DNA from: Trema orientale
Taxonomy: Eukaryota > Streptophyta > Magnoliopsida > Rosales > Cannabaceae
Length of the DNA stretch: 64,000 nt
Direction of reading: 5' to 3'
Assembly (NCBI GenBank): GCA_002914845.1
Contig: JXTC01000003.1
Span: 714,176 to 778,175 of the forward strand
Shown piece after piece: positions 34,521 through 46,274 of this stretch; the stretch's first letter is position 1; each line of letters opens with the position of its first letter. Below the pieces are notes generated by a model, which saw only the letters and a program-made list of their open reading frames with translations, was not told the origin of the DNA and did no database searches. The position numbers were made by a program, and so were the translations under genes.

Positions 34521-35460
34521 TAAAGCCTATGAAAACATCGAAACAAAAAAAAATTCGTATGGTTGATTATGATGAATTGTCTTAAGTTGTTTTGTTTAAA
34601 TATTGTTTGTTTTGCCAAAGTCTTCCAAAAAAGATTCCATGCTTTTCAAAATGATGAATTTTCATTGTTTTACTTTTTGGCTTAATCATTTTCCTCTTTT
34701 TCAAACAAAATTTTTTGAAAATCAGCCGAAACAGGGTTTTCAGCAGACCAAAACTTTTTTCGGTCTAGTAAAATACTATCCTGGAAAGTCCAGATTTTAT
34801 GCCCTTTTTGGCAAACCAAAAAGCTATTCCCGATATGTCGAAAACTCACAGTAGGTCGTGTATTTAAGTGATGTCAGCAGTTTTTAAATCATTTTTTATT
34901 ATTTCTTCAGGTTTTATTTAAATTTTTATTTATGAGCTTAATTTTAATTAACATATTAATTGCTCATATGTGATTTAAATAGATTGCATAATGCATATTA
35001 CTTAAACTCTTATATTTGTGTAAAATACTTGATAGTTTTTACATAACAAACACTATGCAAAATTAATTGAATTATTTTATCAATATTAGTGATGTATTAG
35101 AATTCAAAATGACATTTTATTTGAATTCAATGTTTATATTTTGTAACTTTATTATTTTGAATATCTGCGCATGATTTTTCATCCTATAACTTTATGAGAA
35201 CAAATTTTTTATGAATATCACATATAAGGTTCTCATTAGCTTTCAAGACATGTTTTTCTATACTCAATCTTTTATGAACTTCTATTTCTTTTGGTTATTT
35301 AATCTTAGATAATATGTCATGTTTAGATTGGATACTTGTTATTGGTTACTTTTTCATATTTTTATTTTGCATTTATTAATTGGTATCAATCTTATCCTTC
35401 ATGTTTATGCAACTTTATGAAAAGATGTTTGTGCAACTTTACGAAAAGGAATAGCTAGCT
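34521..35460. other. AT-rich sequence inside the nested region
   Basis: No clear domain. Part of it may be intron or linker of the Harbinger remnant or further copia debris. The right border of the copia element could not be fixed. Confidence 0.4.
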
Positions 35461-36665
35461 ATGTTCTTACTTGTTATTTCTTATAATGAGCCACTCGAGT
35501 AGTTTCGGAGAGATATCAATACTCAGGTGAAACTATTTCTCGATGCTTTAAGAAAGTGTTGAAAGAAATCTATTGCTTAGGGAAAGAAATTATCACTCTT
35601 CTTTTTGACACGACTCCACTGCAAATTATGTTCAGTATAAAATATTATCCATTTTTTAAGATATAATTTTTAATTCGTTTATTTATGAGCTTTATAATAG
35701 ATAGTTGATTCTAACAATAAACATATATTTTGTAGAACTATATCAGAGTCATTGATGGGATACATATATCAGCACATGTTTCTATCAAGGAGCAAATACT
35801 ATATCGTAGGAGAAAGGTAGAGCCTACTCAAAATATTCTCTGTGTGTTCCTTTGACATGAGATTCACATTGGTCATGGCTGGATGGGAAGGAGCAGCCAA
35901 TGATGGACGAGTGCTTCTAAAGTCTATTACAAAACCAAAAAATATGTTTCCTATGCCACCACGTGGTAAGTTTGCATTTTATAATATTCTATCTCATTAT
36001 GTTTGAAATATTTGGAAAATAAATATTAACTTGAATTATTGATTAGGGAAGTATTATCTCGTTGGTTCTGGATTTTCGAACATGCTTGGTTGTTTTTCAC
36101 CATATGATGGGGAACGATATCATTTAAGTCAATATAAAATAGCACTGCTCCTCAAAAGTCAAAAGAGCTTTTCAACTATAGACATTCTTCTTTGAAAAAT
36201 ATCATTGAGCGATGCTTTAGAGTGGTGAAAGCTCTTTTTCCCATCTTGAAACAAATGTCACCTTATAATTTAAGGACACAACGATATATTATAATTACTT
36301 GTTGTGCTATTCACAATTTTATGAAGATGAACCATGACAAGGATGTTATATTTGATGAGACTTTGAGAGGAATGAGTTTACTGAAACTCCAACAAATTCT
36401 ACTAAACAAGAGATGGCTAGTACATCTGATGGTTTCGAGAAAATAAATGTCACCTAGAGCCAATTATGTCTAATGGCTAATACTCGTGATGGAATTGCTC
36501 AAGGTATGTGGGCAACAAATCGAAGAAACTAGACTAGAATTTAGATTTCTACTTTCCTTAACTATTGTAATTAGATAATTTTTTTCAGTTTTCCATCTTT
36601 AATCTAGTATGAATACATTATATTAGTTCGTTATTATTATTTATGGGCTTTATAGATTTGTAGTT

Positions 36666-38049
36666 TGTTGGATTCAAAATTAAATTCTGTTCAGCACAAT
36701 AAAATCTTTTCAGTTTTAGCCTTTGGAAACCTCAGAGTAATAAAAGAAAATATAAGGTTCATTGACAAAACTTGTGAGAGCTTGATCAGGTAAAACAGTG
36801 CCCCTCCTTCTAAAAAGATCATCTACAATAACCCAAAGAAAAGAAAATCACTTATGGGAGAACAGATTTTTAGGTTTCTAACACTTTTATCTATAAAAAC
36901 CTAAAAGAATTAACAAAATACAGAGATTAAGATTTTTCTAAAATTTATATACAATTTTTATTAGAAAAAATATCACTTTTTAAATTTTTTTTAGAAAAAT
37001 ACTATTTTTAAAATAGTTACTAGACACAAATTTTTGAAAATTAGTTACCAGTTACCAGTTACCAATTATATACCAATTATGAATATATTTGGTTACTAGT
37101 TACCAGTTTTTGGAAACTGGTTACCGGTTACTAGTTATCATTTTAAATAATAACACTTTTTTAATAAAAACCATACCGAATCTACAAAAAACACATCCTA
37201 TTGTATTTTTCAATTTTTTTTTCTAAAATATCGTGCAAGGCCTAATTTTCACAGATTTTTTGAGGAACAAAAGCAATGGAACTATTAGGACTAGAGAATC
37301 AAGTAATGATGTTTATTACACTTATAAAACTTGCTTATTTTTAAATAAATGCTTATTTGAATGTGCAAGTCTTGTATGGGTGTTTATATGCAGTTATATT
37401 TATTTGTATATCTATGTGTCATTTTTAATTTTTTTTTCATTAGTATTATAGTTACAAAATAAGTTCTTACTTTTTCAAAAAATAAAAATAAAAATCATTT
37501 GGCAGTTACCGTGCAAGTTTATGTTTTTGATCATTAAAAATAAAAATTATTTTGTGTGTTACGAAGTTTATTATTTTTAAAAATAAAAAATATAAACAAA
37601 ATTTTTGTTTTTGTTTTCAATTTTTATAAACAAAAATTTGAAAGTGAATTCAAGCATACTATTGGGATTAAAATGTGTTTTCTTTGTTCTCTCTTTAGCT
37701 GAGAAAATTTCAATTCATTATATCTGAAAAAAAAAATAGTTTATTTAAATATCTGCTATAACAAAGCAGATTTGTTGATTTGTTTCAATTTATTTATCTG
37801 TTTATTTGTTCCTTTTGTTCTCGGAAACAAAGAGAAAAGCGTTTTAAAGAGAAAAGATTCAAGCTTGATTCCCAAAACAAACCAAAAAAAAAAAAAAAAA
37901 GGATTCAATGTATGGGAGGGAGTTCATCTAATTTGCTGTGGATTGGGTAGTCGTACACCGTAGGATAAGATCCAATGGCTAATAACACAGTCCTCGTCCA
38001 AAGGAAAGAAACAGGGCACCGACATTAGCCACTCCCAGCTGATGTGCCA
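36666..38049. repeat. Tandem duplication, copy 1
   Basis: 1384 bp starting TGTTGGATTC, repeated after a single N at 38051-39434 with an offset of exactly 1385. I noted one difference (GGGAGAACAG near 36857 versus GGGAGATCAG). Content: an AT-rich arm with GGTTACTAGTTACC-type words, then non-coding sequence. No gene recognised. Confidence 0.95.
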
Positions 38050-38050
38050 N

Positions 38051-39434
38051 TGTTGGATTCAAAATTAAATTCTGTTCAGCACAATAAAATCTTTTCAGTT
38101 TTAGCCTTTGGAAACCTCAGAGTAATAAAAGAAAATATAAGGTTCATTGACAAAACTTGTGAGAGCTTGATCAGGTAAAACAGTGCCCCTCCTTCTAAAA
38201 AGATCATCTACAATAACCCAAAGAAAAGAAAATCACTTATGGGAGATCAGATTTTTAGGTTTCTAACACTTTTATCTATAAAAACCTAAAAGAATTAACA
38301 AAATACAGAGATTAAGATTTTTCTAAAATTTATATACAATTTTTATTAGAAAAAATATCACTTTTTAAATTTTTTTTAGAAAAATACTATTTTTAAAATA
38401 GTTACTAGACACAAATTTTTGAAAATTAGTTACCAGTTACCAGTTACCAATTATATACCAATTATGAATATATTTGGTTACTAGTTACCAGTTTTTGGAA
38501 ACTGGTTACCGGTTACTAGTTATCATTTTAAATAATAACACTTTTTTAATAAAAACCATACCGAATCTACAAAAAACACATCCTATTGTATTTTTCAATT
38601 TTTTTTTCTAAAATATCGTGCAAGGCCTAATTTTCACAGATTTTTTGAGGAACAAAAGCAATGGAACTATTAGGACTAGAGAATCAAGTAATGATGTTTA
38701 TTACACTTATAAAACTTGCTTATTTTTAAATAAATGCTTATTTGAATGTGCAAGTCTTGTATGGGTGTTTATATGCAGTTATATTTATTTGTATATCTAT
38801 GTGTCATTTTTAATTTTTTTTTCATTAGTATTATAGTTACAAAATAAGTTCTTACTTTTTCAAAAAATAAAAATAAAAATCATTTGGCAGTTACCGTGCA
38901 AGTTTATGTTTTTGATCATTAAAAATAAAAATTATTTTGTGTGTTACGAAGTTTATTATTTTTAAAAATAAAAAATATAAACAAAATTTTTGTTTTTGTT
39001 TTCAATTTTTATAAACAAAAATTTGAAAGTGAATTCAAGCATACTATTGGGATTAAAATGTGTTTTCTTTGTTCTCTCTTTAGCTGAGAAAATTTCAATT
39101 CATTATATCTGAAAAAAAAAATAGTTTATTTAAATATCTGCTATAACAAAGCAGATTTGTTGATTTGTTTCAATTTATTTATCTGTTTATTTGTTCCTTT
39201 TGTTCTCGGAAACAAAGAGAAAAGCGTTTTAAAGAGAAAAGATTCAAGCTTGATTCCCAAAACAAACCAAAAAAAAAAAAAAAAAGGATTCAATGTATGG
39301 GAGGGAGTTCATCTAATTTGCTGTGGATTGGGTAGTCGTACACCGTAGGATAAGATCCAATGGCTAATAACACAGTCCTCGTCCAAAGGAAAGAAACAGG
39401 GCACCGACATTAGCCACTCCCAGCTGATGTGCCA
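38051..39434. repeat. Tandem duplication, copy 2
   Basis: Near-identical to 36666-38049. The lone N at the junction marks a scaffold join, so this is probably the same locus assembled twice rather than a real duplication. Confidence 0.95.
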
Positions 39435-39830
39435 ATAAACGGCCATTTAGCAAAAACAATATTTAAAATAAAATAAAAAAATTCATTTATCCAAGTGAAA
39501 ATTAGGCCTTGCACAGTATTTTTAGAAAACAATTAGAAAAATACAAGGGTTTCTGTCTTTTCTAGATTTTGTACGGTTTTTATTAGAAACATGTCATTTT
39601 TCAAAAACTATTTAGAATTATACCATTTTAAAAATAGTAACTAGTAACCAATAACCAGTTTTTGAGTATAGGTAACTAATAACGAAATGTATTTATAATT
39701 GGTAATTGGTAATCAGTAACCAGTTTTCAGAAACTGGTAACTAGTAACCATTTTAAAAATAATATTTTTCTAAAAACTTTTAAAAAAATGATATTTTTTC
39801 CAATAAAAATGTTAACACTTTTTTTTAAAA
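38290..39830. mobile_element. Large foldback element (arms in opposite orientation)
   Basis: GTGCAAGGCCTAATTTTCAC at 38618-38637 (also 37233-37252 in copy 1) is the exact reverse complement of 39495-39514. The surrounding 300 bp are also inverted: both arms contain ACTAGTTACCAGTTT, AAACTGGTTAC and TTTTTATTAGAAA words in mirrored order. The arms enclose about 860 bp without a recognised gene. Ends and duplication are not determined. Confidence 0.6.
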
Positions 39831-39834
39831 AAAA

Positions 39835-40462
39835 AAACTGACCTCCATATTTTTGTAATTTGGTTTTATTTTTATAGGTAAAAGTGTCAAAAACCCTTCA
39901 TCTAATAGATGAAAAAAAAATTATTAAGATGAGAGATTCTTTATAATTATTTTTTAAAATGCTATTTGTTCGAAAACTACTAGTTACTTAGTTAAATACC
40001 ACTTTTATAGAAACATTCAGGAAAGCTAATATTTATTACTTTTAGCAAAAACTTTTTCCTTAAAATTAAGTTGTTAGGAGACAAATGACAAACAAAACAA
40101 ATTTGTTAAATAGAAAAGAGGAACGAATTAGACCCAAAAAAAAAGTGTTTGCTATAATTAATTAACGGGTCTTATAAAAAATATCGAATTTTAGGTCTGT
40201 TTTAAATAAATGTCTGTTTTTTGCAAATGCTATAATAAAATGAAGACATATCAATTTATATATCAATTATAAAATATGAAACACCCATATAAAAACTAAT
40301 TATACTATGTACATAAACTAAAGTTAGTATATAACTTAATATAAGTAGATATGCCCGACTATACAAATAGAAATACTCGGCCATTTAACTACAAAAGTAG
40401 AAAAATAAAGATTCATTAAAATGAAGTGTAAAAAAAGGGACACCCTAATTTCTCTCAATATT
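39835..40462. other. Non-coding stretch up to the gap
   Basis: AT-rich sequence with T/A runs. No gene seen. Confidence 0.5.
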
Positions 40463-41150
40463 NNNNNNNNNNNNNNNNNNNNNNNNNNNNNNNNNNNNNN
40501 NNNNNNNNNNNNNNNNNNNNNNNNNNNNNNNNNNNNNNNNNNNNNNNNNNNNNNNNNNNNNNNNNNNNNNNNNNNNNNNNNNNNNNNNNNNNNNNNNNNN
40601 NNNNNNNNNNNNNNNNNNNNNNNNNNNNNNNNNNNNNNNNNNNNNNNNNNNNNNNNNNNNNNNNNNNNNNNNNNNNNNNNNNNNNNNNNNNNNNNNNNNN
40701 NNNNNNNNNNNNNNNNNNNNNNNNNNNNNNNNNNNNNNNNNNNNNNNNNNNNNNNNNNNNNNNNNNNNNNNNNNNNNNNNNNNNNNNNNNNNNNNNNNNN
40801 NNNNNNNNNNNNNNNNNNNNNNNNNNNNNNNNNNNNNNNNNNNNNNNNNNNNNNNNNNNNNNNNNNNNNNNNNNNNNNNNNNNNNNNNNNNNNNNNNNNN
40901 NNNNNNNNNNNNNNNNNNNNNNNNNNNNNNNNNNNNNNNNNNNNNNNNNNNNNNNNNNNNNNNNNNNNNNNNNNNNNNNNNNNNNNNNNNNNNNNNNNNN
41001 NNNNNNNNNNNNNNNNNNNNNNNNNNNNNNNNNNNNNNNNNNNNNNNNNNNNNNNNNNNNNNNNNNNNNNNNNNNNNNNNNNNNNNNNNNNNNNNNNNNN
41101 NNNNNNNNNNNNNNNNNNNNNNNNNNNNNNNNNNNNNNNNNNNNNNNNNN
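40463..41150. other. Assembly gap, 688 N
   Basis: Unresolved bases. Open frames across it are artefacts. Confidence 0.99.
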
Positions 41151-41537
41151 TCATTTTGATCAAAATCACTACTATTTATATCAATTTCCTAAGAAACTGC
41201 TGAAACCAAATTAGTTTCTAACAAAAGATTATTAGAAACTAGAAAAAAAATGTTACTTGAAACTGATTTAGTTGTTGGAAACCAAAAACCAATTTAGTTA
41301 CTAGAAACCGAGAAAACGATTTAGTTAGTGAAAACTAATTTAGTTTCTTGTAACCAAAATATTTAGAAAAATTTCATTGAATATCGTATTGAATTATAAT
41401 TATTTTGGAAAAGTCGTATTTTTGGTATTATTTTGAAAACTTAGGTATAAATGTTCTAATCTCTTTTCTCGTCTTAGCCAAATTTAAGATGGGCCTCCAT
41501 TTCCAAGGCTTCACTCATGCGGAACCTTAAATGACTA

Positions 41538-42172
41538 GGAAATTGATGAGAGTAAGCTTTTTTTTTTTTTGGCAACTTGACTTTTTTAGTCTCTTTTTTC
41601 AGAATGACTTTTCTAGTACTCCATACACAACAAAAAGTCAAAAATACCTCTTCTATGAATAACCTTCAGCTATCTTTTATTACTGCCCATCCCATTTGTG
41701 TGACTCTTAGTTACACTTAAACATAAACTCTCTCAGCTATTTATAACGGTATAAAACAAACTATGACTAAGTCACAAATTTGTAACCAACTGTAATAAAA
41801 TTATGAGTAATGTATCAATTTAAAATATACCCTAAACAATGTCATAAATATTGTGATACATAGTCACATAAATTCTGAGTACTTTTAATTACGATGTAAA
41901 AAAAAAGTGTGACTATCAGTCACAAAATAACGACACTCTCATATTTTTAAAAACTCACAATATTCGTAACGATATGAGACAAAATGTGACTATTAGCACA
42001 AAATTTTGACTACTAGAAATAAGGCAAAATGGTAGTTTAAGAATGACTACTTTTTCTCTCTAAAAGAGACTAAAAAAGTCATTATTTTATACTATAAAAG
42101 TCATTTTGAAAAAAGAGACTAAAAAAGTCAAGTTGCAAAAAAAAAAAAAAAAGACTACTTTTGTCAATTTCC
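41538..42172. mobile_element. MITE with ~80-bp inverted ends
   Basis: GGAAATTGATGAGAGTA at the left matches the complement of TACTTTTGTCAATTTCC at the right, and the inner CAACTTGACTTTTTTAGTC / GACTAAAAAAGTCAAGTTG are perfect inverses. CTA flanks both sides (41535-41537, 42173-42175), a possible 3-bp duplication. The core has many GTGACTA/GTCACA words. Related sequence occurs at about 44738-45440 and 46355-46510. No coding capacity. Confidence 0.75.
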
Positions 42173-43650
42173 CTAACTGATGGCAATGCCTGGTCCCGCC
42201 TGTTAACAAAGAGAAAATGACATGGATATGACTAACTTGGGCCAAAATGACTTTTTGTGTGTATTTTTGGGAAAATGACATTTTTGGGAGTGTCAAAAAC
42301 TTCTTGACTATGGATAATCCATTACTTAGAACTTTTTTATGGTTAAGCAGTTCTTGACCATTGATCATAATGTCCTTGAAACCCCTAAAAATATCTTTAA
42401 AAAAAAAAAAGAATTCTTTTTCTTTACGTGTCGTATCAGTAAAACCGGGTTCAATCAGGATGAGTGGAGGAAAAGAGCAATTATTACTCTCGGGCCACAA
42501 TTCGGGTTGTGTTAGTGGGTTGAACCAACGACGAAGGAGAAGAAGAAAAAGGAAAAAAAAATAGGACAATTGTCCAAAATTTTGGGCAACTAGGGATCTA
42601 GTTAGAAAGGGCCGATTTCATTAGAGGACGATACTTTTGGGGCTTATAGAAATATGACCAAATTTTGGGCCCAATTTCAGTAAATGTCCCTTTGTCAAAT
42701 GTTATAGCAAAATGTCCGGTATATATGCATATATACCAAGTGTAAAATTTTATATACCAAGTATAAAAGATTATATACCAAGTATAAAAGATTATATACC
42801 CAGTGCACAGTAACTAAAATTGGTAGATACACATATCTACCAAGTGTAAAAATATATATACATGGACATTTAACTATAAAATTTTAAAAGTGGACACATA
42901 CTCAATCAAATTTAAAATTTTGGTCATCCACCTAAATTTCTCACTACTTTTTCTGCTGGGCTTTTTAGCCAAATGCCCGAATTTTGGACCATAATTTGCA
43001 AAATGAGTGATTTTTAAACATTGTTAAAAAATAACTGCATTTTAAAAATTATTTAAAAAATAGCTGTTTTTCATATTTTGGTATATCAAAATATAAAGAT
43101 TTATTTTTTTTTAAAATTGATTACTTTATAAAAAATTGATTTACATTTTAAGAAATAAATCAACAAAAAAACAGTCATTTATCAAAATGAAATTATAAAA
43201 TAACTATTTATTTAATAGGTGTAAAAAATAGCTATTTTTTAAATTAATCTAAAAAAATGGGCATTCTTATAAGTACTCTTTTCCGTTTGCAAGTAGTTTC
43301 TACTTTCTAGAACCGATAGTTTTTTTTGTTTTTGATATAAAGAACCGATAGTTTTTGTCTGAGAGTTTTTTTGAACTTCTTAAAAATCGATGGTTTGTAT
43401 CTTAAAGGTAATTTTGATTGACACTCAACCATAATAATAAGGGAAATAAATGTGTGACAAGTCACGGGAATTTTGTAAATAAAAACTGCATTCAGTGTTC
43501 GGGAAAAAAAAAAAAAAACCATTAAATGTGCTTCCAACATAATTTTCCGAGTCCTCGAAGAAATTCAAATTAAGATGGTACCTTCTGGAATCTAGAGGGT
43601 TTCGTACCAATTTGTGCAACTCATATTTTCATAATAATAATAATAATAAT
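42173..43650. other. Non-coding stretch with a small tandem repeat
   Basis: Around 42736-42800 the unit CCAAGTATAAAAGATTATATA occurs two to three times. Long T and A runs elsewhere. No gene recognised. Confidence 0.45.
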
Positions 43651-43652
43651 AA

Positions 43653-43837
43653 GTGCGCGTCTACAGTAGGGGCGTCCCTGCGTAGGGGCGTCCCTGCATA
43701 GGGCCCTGTCTATACACCGTTTGATGAGAATCTGTGTCTAAACAGATTCCCCACATATTCCTGTTATTCCCCACAGATTCCTATTAAACGGTGTATAAAG
43801 AGTGACCCTAAGTAGGGGCGCCCCTGTAGTCCTCTCC

Positions 43838-43838
<1 letters not shown>
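43653..43838. mobile_element. GC-rich foldback MITE, copy 1
   Basis: GCGTCTACAGTAGGGGCGTCCC on the left is mirrored by AGTAGGGGCGCCCCTGTAG on the right; inside, GAATCTGTGT and ACAGATTCCCC are also mirrored, so the whole element can form a hairpin. It matches the copy at 49996-50167. (AAT)n tracts on both sides (about 43631-43651 and 43839-43879) prevent exact assignment of the duplication. Confidence 0.8.
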
Positions 43839-43881
<43 letters not shown>

Positions 43882-44737
43882 TGACATTTTCATAAGGCTG
43901 AGAACTAAATCATTACAGAACATGACAAACAAGATTTCCTAAAAGAAGCAACAAGATAGAAGCCACGTACTGTTCCTCCATGCCTCATAAGTTCTAACCA
44001 CATAATTCCTTGGATAAAAGACATCGGTTGTGGGCTCAAACTGAACCAAGTAAATTTGTCATCGAGTTATATACTTCCAAACTTTCAACCATGATATCGG
44101 GCATGACCCCATACTGTTTTTTTTGGGAAAAATATGGTACATGATCTAGAAAAAATTCAGCATACCATCTTTTTCCAATTCTTTTCTGAAAGTACCGTAT
44201 GTGGCCTAATTTTCACAAAAAGTTAGCCCATGTGAGATTTTTTAATATTTTGAACATGGGCTTGTAATTCTGTGTAAGAGGCTCTTAGGGTTTTTACACA
44301 AATACGTTAAAAATTAAGAAATATTTGGATTATACGGTCATGCGGAGAAAAGTAAAAGCAAAATACGAGTTTTATATGTAAAAAGTTACAAAAATACGAC
44401 CTTTCATACTTTGTTTTGGTTTTGAGTGCTGACCATATTTTATAAAGGAAATTAATTAAAGCCGGGTGATAGAAGACATTAACAGCACGAAGACACGTGC
44501 GTGACAGCCCCTAATGACACGCACCAGACTCCTTTAAAGCTTCCTTTTGACAATATTTTCCTATTTAAATTTCTCTTTAATTACAAGATTGTTTTACATT
44601 TGACAAATTACAAAATTTTAACCACACTACCAATATATTCTTTAAAAATTATAAGATGAAGTCACGTATTTTACATTTTTAAGTATCTCTCAGATTTTCG
44701 GTCCTTGTGGACCATCAAACAAACAGGGTTGAATTAT
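43839..44737. other. (TAA)n microsatellite and non-coding stretch
   Basis: The microsatellite covers about 43839-43879. Near 44200, TGTGGCCTAATTTTCAC resembles an end of the foldback arms at 38618-38637. No gene seen. Confidence 0.5.
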
Positions 44738-45440
44738 TGGGAAATTGGCATGGATAGTTCTAATTTGGTGAAAATTGACTTATTTAGTTCACTTTTCAAA
44801 ATGATATTTATAGTTAAAAATAATGATTTTCTTAGTTTCTTTTAGAGAGAGAAAAAATAGTTATTTCGAAATTGTCCCTCTATTATTTTATGTTTTGTTA
44901 CTCGTAGTCATAATTTTGTGACTTACGGTCATGGTTTTTTTTTTCCTTTCTCTTTTTATTTTTTATGGAATATTTTATTTTACATCGTTACAAATATTGT
45001 GAGTTTTTAAAGACATGAGTATTGTCATAATTTTGTGACTAATAGTTGATGCCTTTATGGTTATATTTTAAATTGTTACATTACTCACAATTTTGTTACT
45101 AGTAGTGACAATTTTGTGACTACTAGTCATAATTTGTTTTACGTCGTGACAAATAGTTGAAATTTGTTTTACGTCATTATAAATAGTCAAAACAATTTAT
45201 ATTTTAGTGTAACTAAGAGTCACATGTTTATAACGGACAGTAACAAAAAATAGAGAATGTGCCAGTTTATTAATCTTGATTTATTTAGTCACACAATTAA
45301 TGTTCCACTAAATATAAAATTTGTGACTGTTCAGAAATTTATACCTTTTATATCAGTATTCACATTATCTATAATTTAAAGTCATACAATTTGTAACTAT
45401 TCAACACACACAAAAATCTTCTCAAAATCCATTGTAGTCA
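44738..45440. mobile_element. Relic related to the 41538-42172 MITE
   Basis: Begins GGGAAATTGGCATGG and continues with GACTTATTTAGTTCAC and TTTTAGAGAGAG words and many GTGACTA/AGTCAC repeats, as in the MITE at 41538. No matched right end was found, so it is truncated or rearranged. A second stub with the same start is at 46355-46440. Confidence 0.45.
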
Positions 45441-45633
45441 CAAATTCAGTCCAAAAAAATTAAAACATCCAATAAGGTAATTAGCTTTGGAAGACACAAA
45501 ATCTAACCTTTTTTTCCTATTGTTTTTTTGGGGGAGGGGAGGAGAGGGAAGGGAGAGTTGCCACCCACGATCTCGACACATCCTCAGAGAGCCCTTCAAT
45601 TGGATCCACTTCAGTCCCATGCTAAACATTTAA

Positions 45634-45801
45634 ATAGATAAAGCATGCCCGAAAGAGGAAAGGGAAGCCAGCAACAAAAAATCACGAAGCAGTCGTTCAC
45701 GACGGTGTCGGCAGAAGCAGAGGAAGACCCAGCGGTGAAGACGAGCACGAAGATGACTATGGAGAGCAGGTGGAAGATCAGGCTGAGGAAGAGAACGAGT
45801 A
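45634..45801 (+). pseudogene. Unrecognised exon-like fragment, basic then acidic
   Basis: After an in-frame TAG at 45631-45633 (ATTTAAATAG, acceptor-like) the frame reads HARKRKGKPATKNH, then GRSRGRPSG (AT-hook-like), then an acidic tail EDEHEDDYGEQVEDQ up to TAG at 45799-45801. There is no start codon. It abuts a hAT-like repeat. It could be the last exon of a transposase or a captured gene piece; I do not recognise the family. Confidence 0.35.
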
Positions 45802-45807
45802 GAGATA

Positions 45808-46270
45808 GCAAAGGGTCGGGTATCCCGCCCCCGTACCTGTGAGAAAAAATCAAACCCATACTCACCCCATTTACCCGTTTAAGTTGGCAGGGCGACTTCA
45901 GGTATTACCCGCATGGGTACCTATACTCGGTAAAAAAATTAAAAAATATATATTATTTTGAATAATTTGAAAAATAAAAAAAGTAAAAATAAATATGAAT
46001 TTAAAGAAAAAAAAATCTAATGACAATATCATATACTAAAATTAATAATACAACCTAATTTTTATATATACATATTTATTTATGCATATTTTATATAAAT
46101 TATATATATACTTAATATATATTTTATATATATATATAATTAATAGGGTCGGGTACGCGGGGCGGGTACCCCTATACCCATACCTACCCGTACCCGGATC
46201 GGGTTTTTCAATTAATACCTGTACTCGTCCCGTTTACCCAAATAGTCGGGTATGAGTAGCGAGTAACATA
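45808..46270. mobile_element. hAT-like MITE with GGGTA/TACCC subterminal repeats
   Basis: Both ends carry dense CGGGTATCCCG, ACCCGCATGGGTACC, GGGGCGGGTACCCC and CGGGTATGAG words around an AT-rich core, the same layout as the MITE at 27159-27730. I could not define termini or a duplication. GGGATGGCAATTATAC at 46824 looks like another broken end of this group. Confidence 0.5.
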
Positions 46271-46274
46271 TATT

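Larger units (their letters stand above)
30727..36446 (+). pseudogene. PIF/Harbinger transposase, interrupted by copia
   Basis: A first piece (30727-30813) reads MSLNIMFNNDSDDDQSE then LNEYH, like the start of plant Harbinger nucleases. Later pieces carry YSGETISRCFKKVLKEIYCLGKE (about 35514-35590, given in parts), a VIDGIHISAHV DDE-type motif near 35740-35775, YYLVGSGFSN near 36050-36085 and, at 36192-36446, NIIERCFRVVKALFPILK with LRTQRYIIITCCAIHNF, the C-terminal part of DDE_Tnp_4 transposases. The frame changes several times and stops intervene (for example near 35855), and an apparent intron splits it at about 35966-36045. A copia element (30814 to about 34520) sits between the first and later pieces. 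Confidence 0.75.
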
